Assembly (NCBI GenBank): GCA_012514545.1 | Contig: JAAZAC010000063.1 | Location: forward strand, 1-5,469 | Direction: 5' to 3' | DNA length: 5,469 nt | Origin: Actinomycetales bacterium | GTDB lineage: Bacteria; Actinomycetota; Actinomycetes; Actinomycetales; Cellulomonadaceae | Part shown: positions 5,423 to 5,469 of the stretch, one piece after another | Numbering within the stretch: the first letter of the stretch is position 1 | Layout of the letters: every line of letters starts with the position of its first letter | Translations under genes and position numbers: made by a program | The notes under the pieces: generated by a model | Databases searched by the model: none | The model's input: only the letters and a program-made list of their open reading frames with translations | Told to the model about the DNA's origin: nothing

Positions 5423-5469
5423 GGTGGTCTACCACCAGATTCGTGAGGACCTCGAATCGCAGGGTGTGA
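5415..5469 (+). other. Inverted fragment of a SufB N-terminal region, running off the window
   Basis: Plus-strand codons from 5415 read ESEVVYHQIREDLESQGV and remain open at the window end; the last base A would begin the next codon, where SufB proteins usually have Ile-Phe. This block is a conserved part of bacterial SufB, normally some 80-100 residues from the N terminus and well upstream of the SDSLHS block. Here it lies on the opposite strand, directly joined to that block. There is no start codon, ribosome-binding site or other gene context. Four of its 18 codons end in T or A (ATT, CGT, GAA, GGT), against one (CTT) in the first 100 codons of the neighbouring minus-strand sufB. It is a fragment, not a functional gene. 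Confidence 0.85.

Noticed and set aside
4737..5435. N-terminal extension of the sufD frame upstream into sufB
   Set aside because: The frame stays open to 5435 but is an out-of-frame reading of sufB with Arg/Gly-rich sequence; SufD similarity begins only after the ATG at 4736 or 4655.
5411..5469. SufB intein or mobile element insertion at the break
   Set aside because: Known mycobacterial SufB inteins insert near this part of the protein, but the sequence beyond the break encodes a SufB N-terminal block on the opposite strand. There are no intein splice motifs, transposase, terminal repeats or target-site duplication in view.

Overview
The window is about 70% G+C by eye, with almost every codon ending in G or C. 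It carries the distal part of a SUF iron-sulfur cluster assembly operon, read entirely on the minus strand. Gene order, in transcription direction from high to low coordinates, is sufB (3' half only) - sufD - Rieske-type [2Fe-2S] ferredoxin - sufC - sufS - sufU - DUF59/SufT-like gene. SufU in place of SufE, a Rieske gene between sufD and sufC, and a DUF59 gene at the end match the usual layout in Actinobacteria. The extreme G+C content and the protein sequences suggest a Micrococcales-type actinobacterium (Cellulomonas-like); the genus is inference.

Layout: positions 1-138 are the non-coding region downstream of the operon. It holds a short tandem repeat, three copies of a 14-bp motif, and a perfect 42-bp palindrome that may end transcription. 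From 139 to about 5422 the genes are packed tightly. Four of the six junctions are stop/start overlaps (TGATG twice, GTGA twice), and the other two are gaps of 20 and 33 nt with clear Shine-Dalgarno sequences. This indicates one translationally coupled transcript. No promoter or regulator is visible, because the 5' end of the operon (sufB start, and sufR if present) is not in the window.

The proteins form one pathway. SufS takes sulfur from cysteine and passes it to the zinc protein SufU. The SufB-SufC-SufD complex, powered by the SufC ATPase, is the scaffold on which the cluster is built. The Rieske protein is a probable electron carrier, and the DUF59 protein probably helps cluster maturation or transfer.

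The one real anomaly is at the right edge. Minus-strand sufB homology stops at about 5422. The last ~55 bases encode, on the opposite strand, a fragment of the SufB N-terminal region (ESEVVYHQIREDLESQGV). The join sits on a short stretch compatible with both SufB segments, and the inverted piece has a different third-codon-position composition. This looks like a chimeric or fold-back junction at a contig end rather than biology, although a genuine rearrangement is not excluded. I see no undescribed system in this window; apart from that edge and the downstream palindrome it is an ordinary suf operon.
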